NCBI GenBank assembly: GCA_020137815.1 | Contig: CM035359.1 | Coordinates: 1,979,845 to 2,043,844 of the forward strand | Direction: 5' to 3' | Source of the DNA: Hormiphora californensis | Taxonomy: Eukaryota > Ctenophora > Tentaculata > Cydippida > Pleurobrachiidae | Length of the DNA: 64,000 nt | The notes under the pieces: generated by a model | The model's input: only the letters and a program-made list of their open reading frames with translations | Told to the model about the DNA's origin: nothing | Database searches by the model: none | Shown here: piece by piece, positions 63,968 through 64,000 of the stretch | How positions within the stretch are numbered: position 1 is the stretch's first letter | Layout of the letters: every line of letters starts with the position of its first letter | Position numbers and translations under genes: made by a program

Positions 63968-64000
63968 TACACATTGCATGCAATGTATGCATTGGCAATT

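Overview
This is eukaryotic, animal-type genomic DNA. The genes are split by short GT-AG introns (many about 60-150 bp). The proteins are animal families: COG8, an LDL-receptor class A GPCR and many-Ig-domain membrane receptors. The DNA between and inside genes is packed with inverted-repeat mobile elements. A sponge or another early-branching marine invertebrate would fit, but the sequence does not prove it.

Layout. (1) 1-15488, minus strand: a conserved housekeeping gene, COG8 (Golgi tethering complex). I rebuilt it as 14 exons that splice in phase throughout; its 3' end runs off the left edge. Its 1.9-kb intron 8 holds a small two-exon secreted-protein gene on the same strand. Its 9.5-kb intron 5 holds a disrupted LDLa/7TM receptor gene on the opposite strand, plus several foldback elements. 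(2) 16745-21314: a 4.6-kb inverted-repeat element with inner inverted repeats of about 260 bp. It carries a multi-exon gene for a conserved but functionally unassigned mobile-element protein. Its right third is a stack of hairpins built from an 18-bp perfect palindrome, with telomere-like repeats at the tip. (3) 21452-34090 and 43092-64000: two copies of a large segmental duplication, each starting with the same promoter and signal-peptide exons and holding Ig-superfamily receptor genes. Array 1 (21797-33133) has two tandem five-Ig modules, then more Ig exons, one transmembrane exon and a tyrosine-containing tail. Array 2 (43433-49273) has one module and further Ig exons but no recognisable TM exon. 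It runs through degenerate exons (49560-50905) into array 3 (51141-58940), which has a TM exon and tail but no leader. Arrays 2 and 3 may be one transcription unit. Every array has at least one frameshift relative to its paralogues.

(4) 33.2-43.1 kb and 59.1-64 kb are gene-poor. They are filled with hairpin elements, a tRNA-derived SINE and nested insertions. Because the duplicated arrays give filled and empty versions of the same site, several insertions and their target-site duplications can be read directly.

How it fits together: COG8 looks intact and functional. The Ig arrays look like a rapidly evolving multigene receptor cluster of the kind seen at immune or allorecognition loci, but that role is inferred from architecture only. 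The many +1/-1 changes in short homopolymers could be decay or uncorrected sequencing errors, and the two cannot be separated here.
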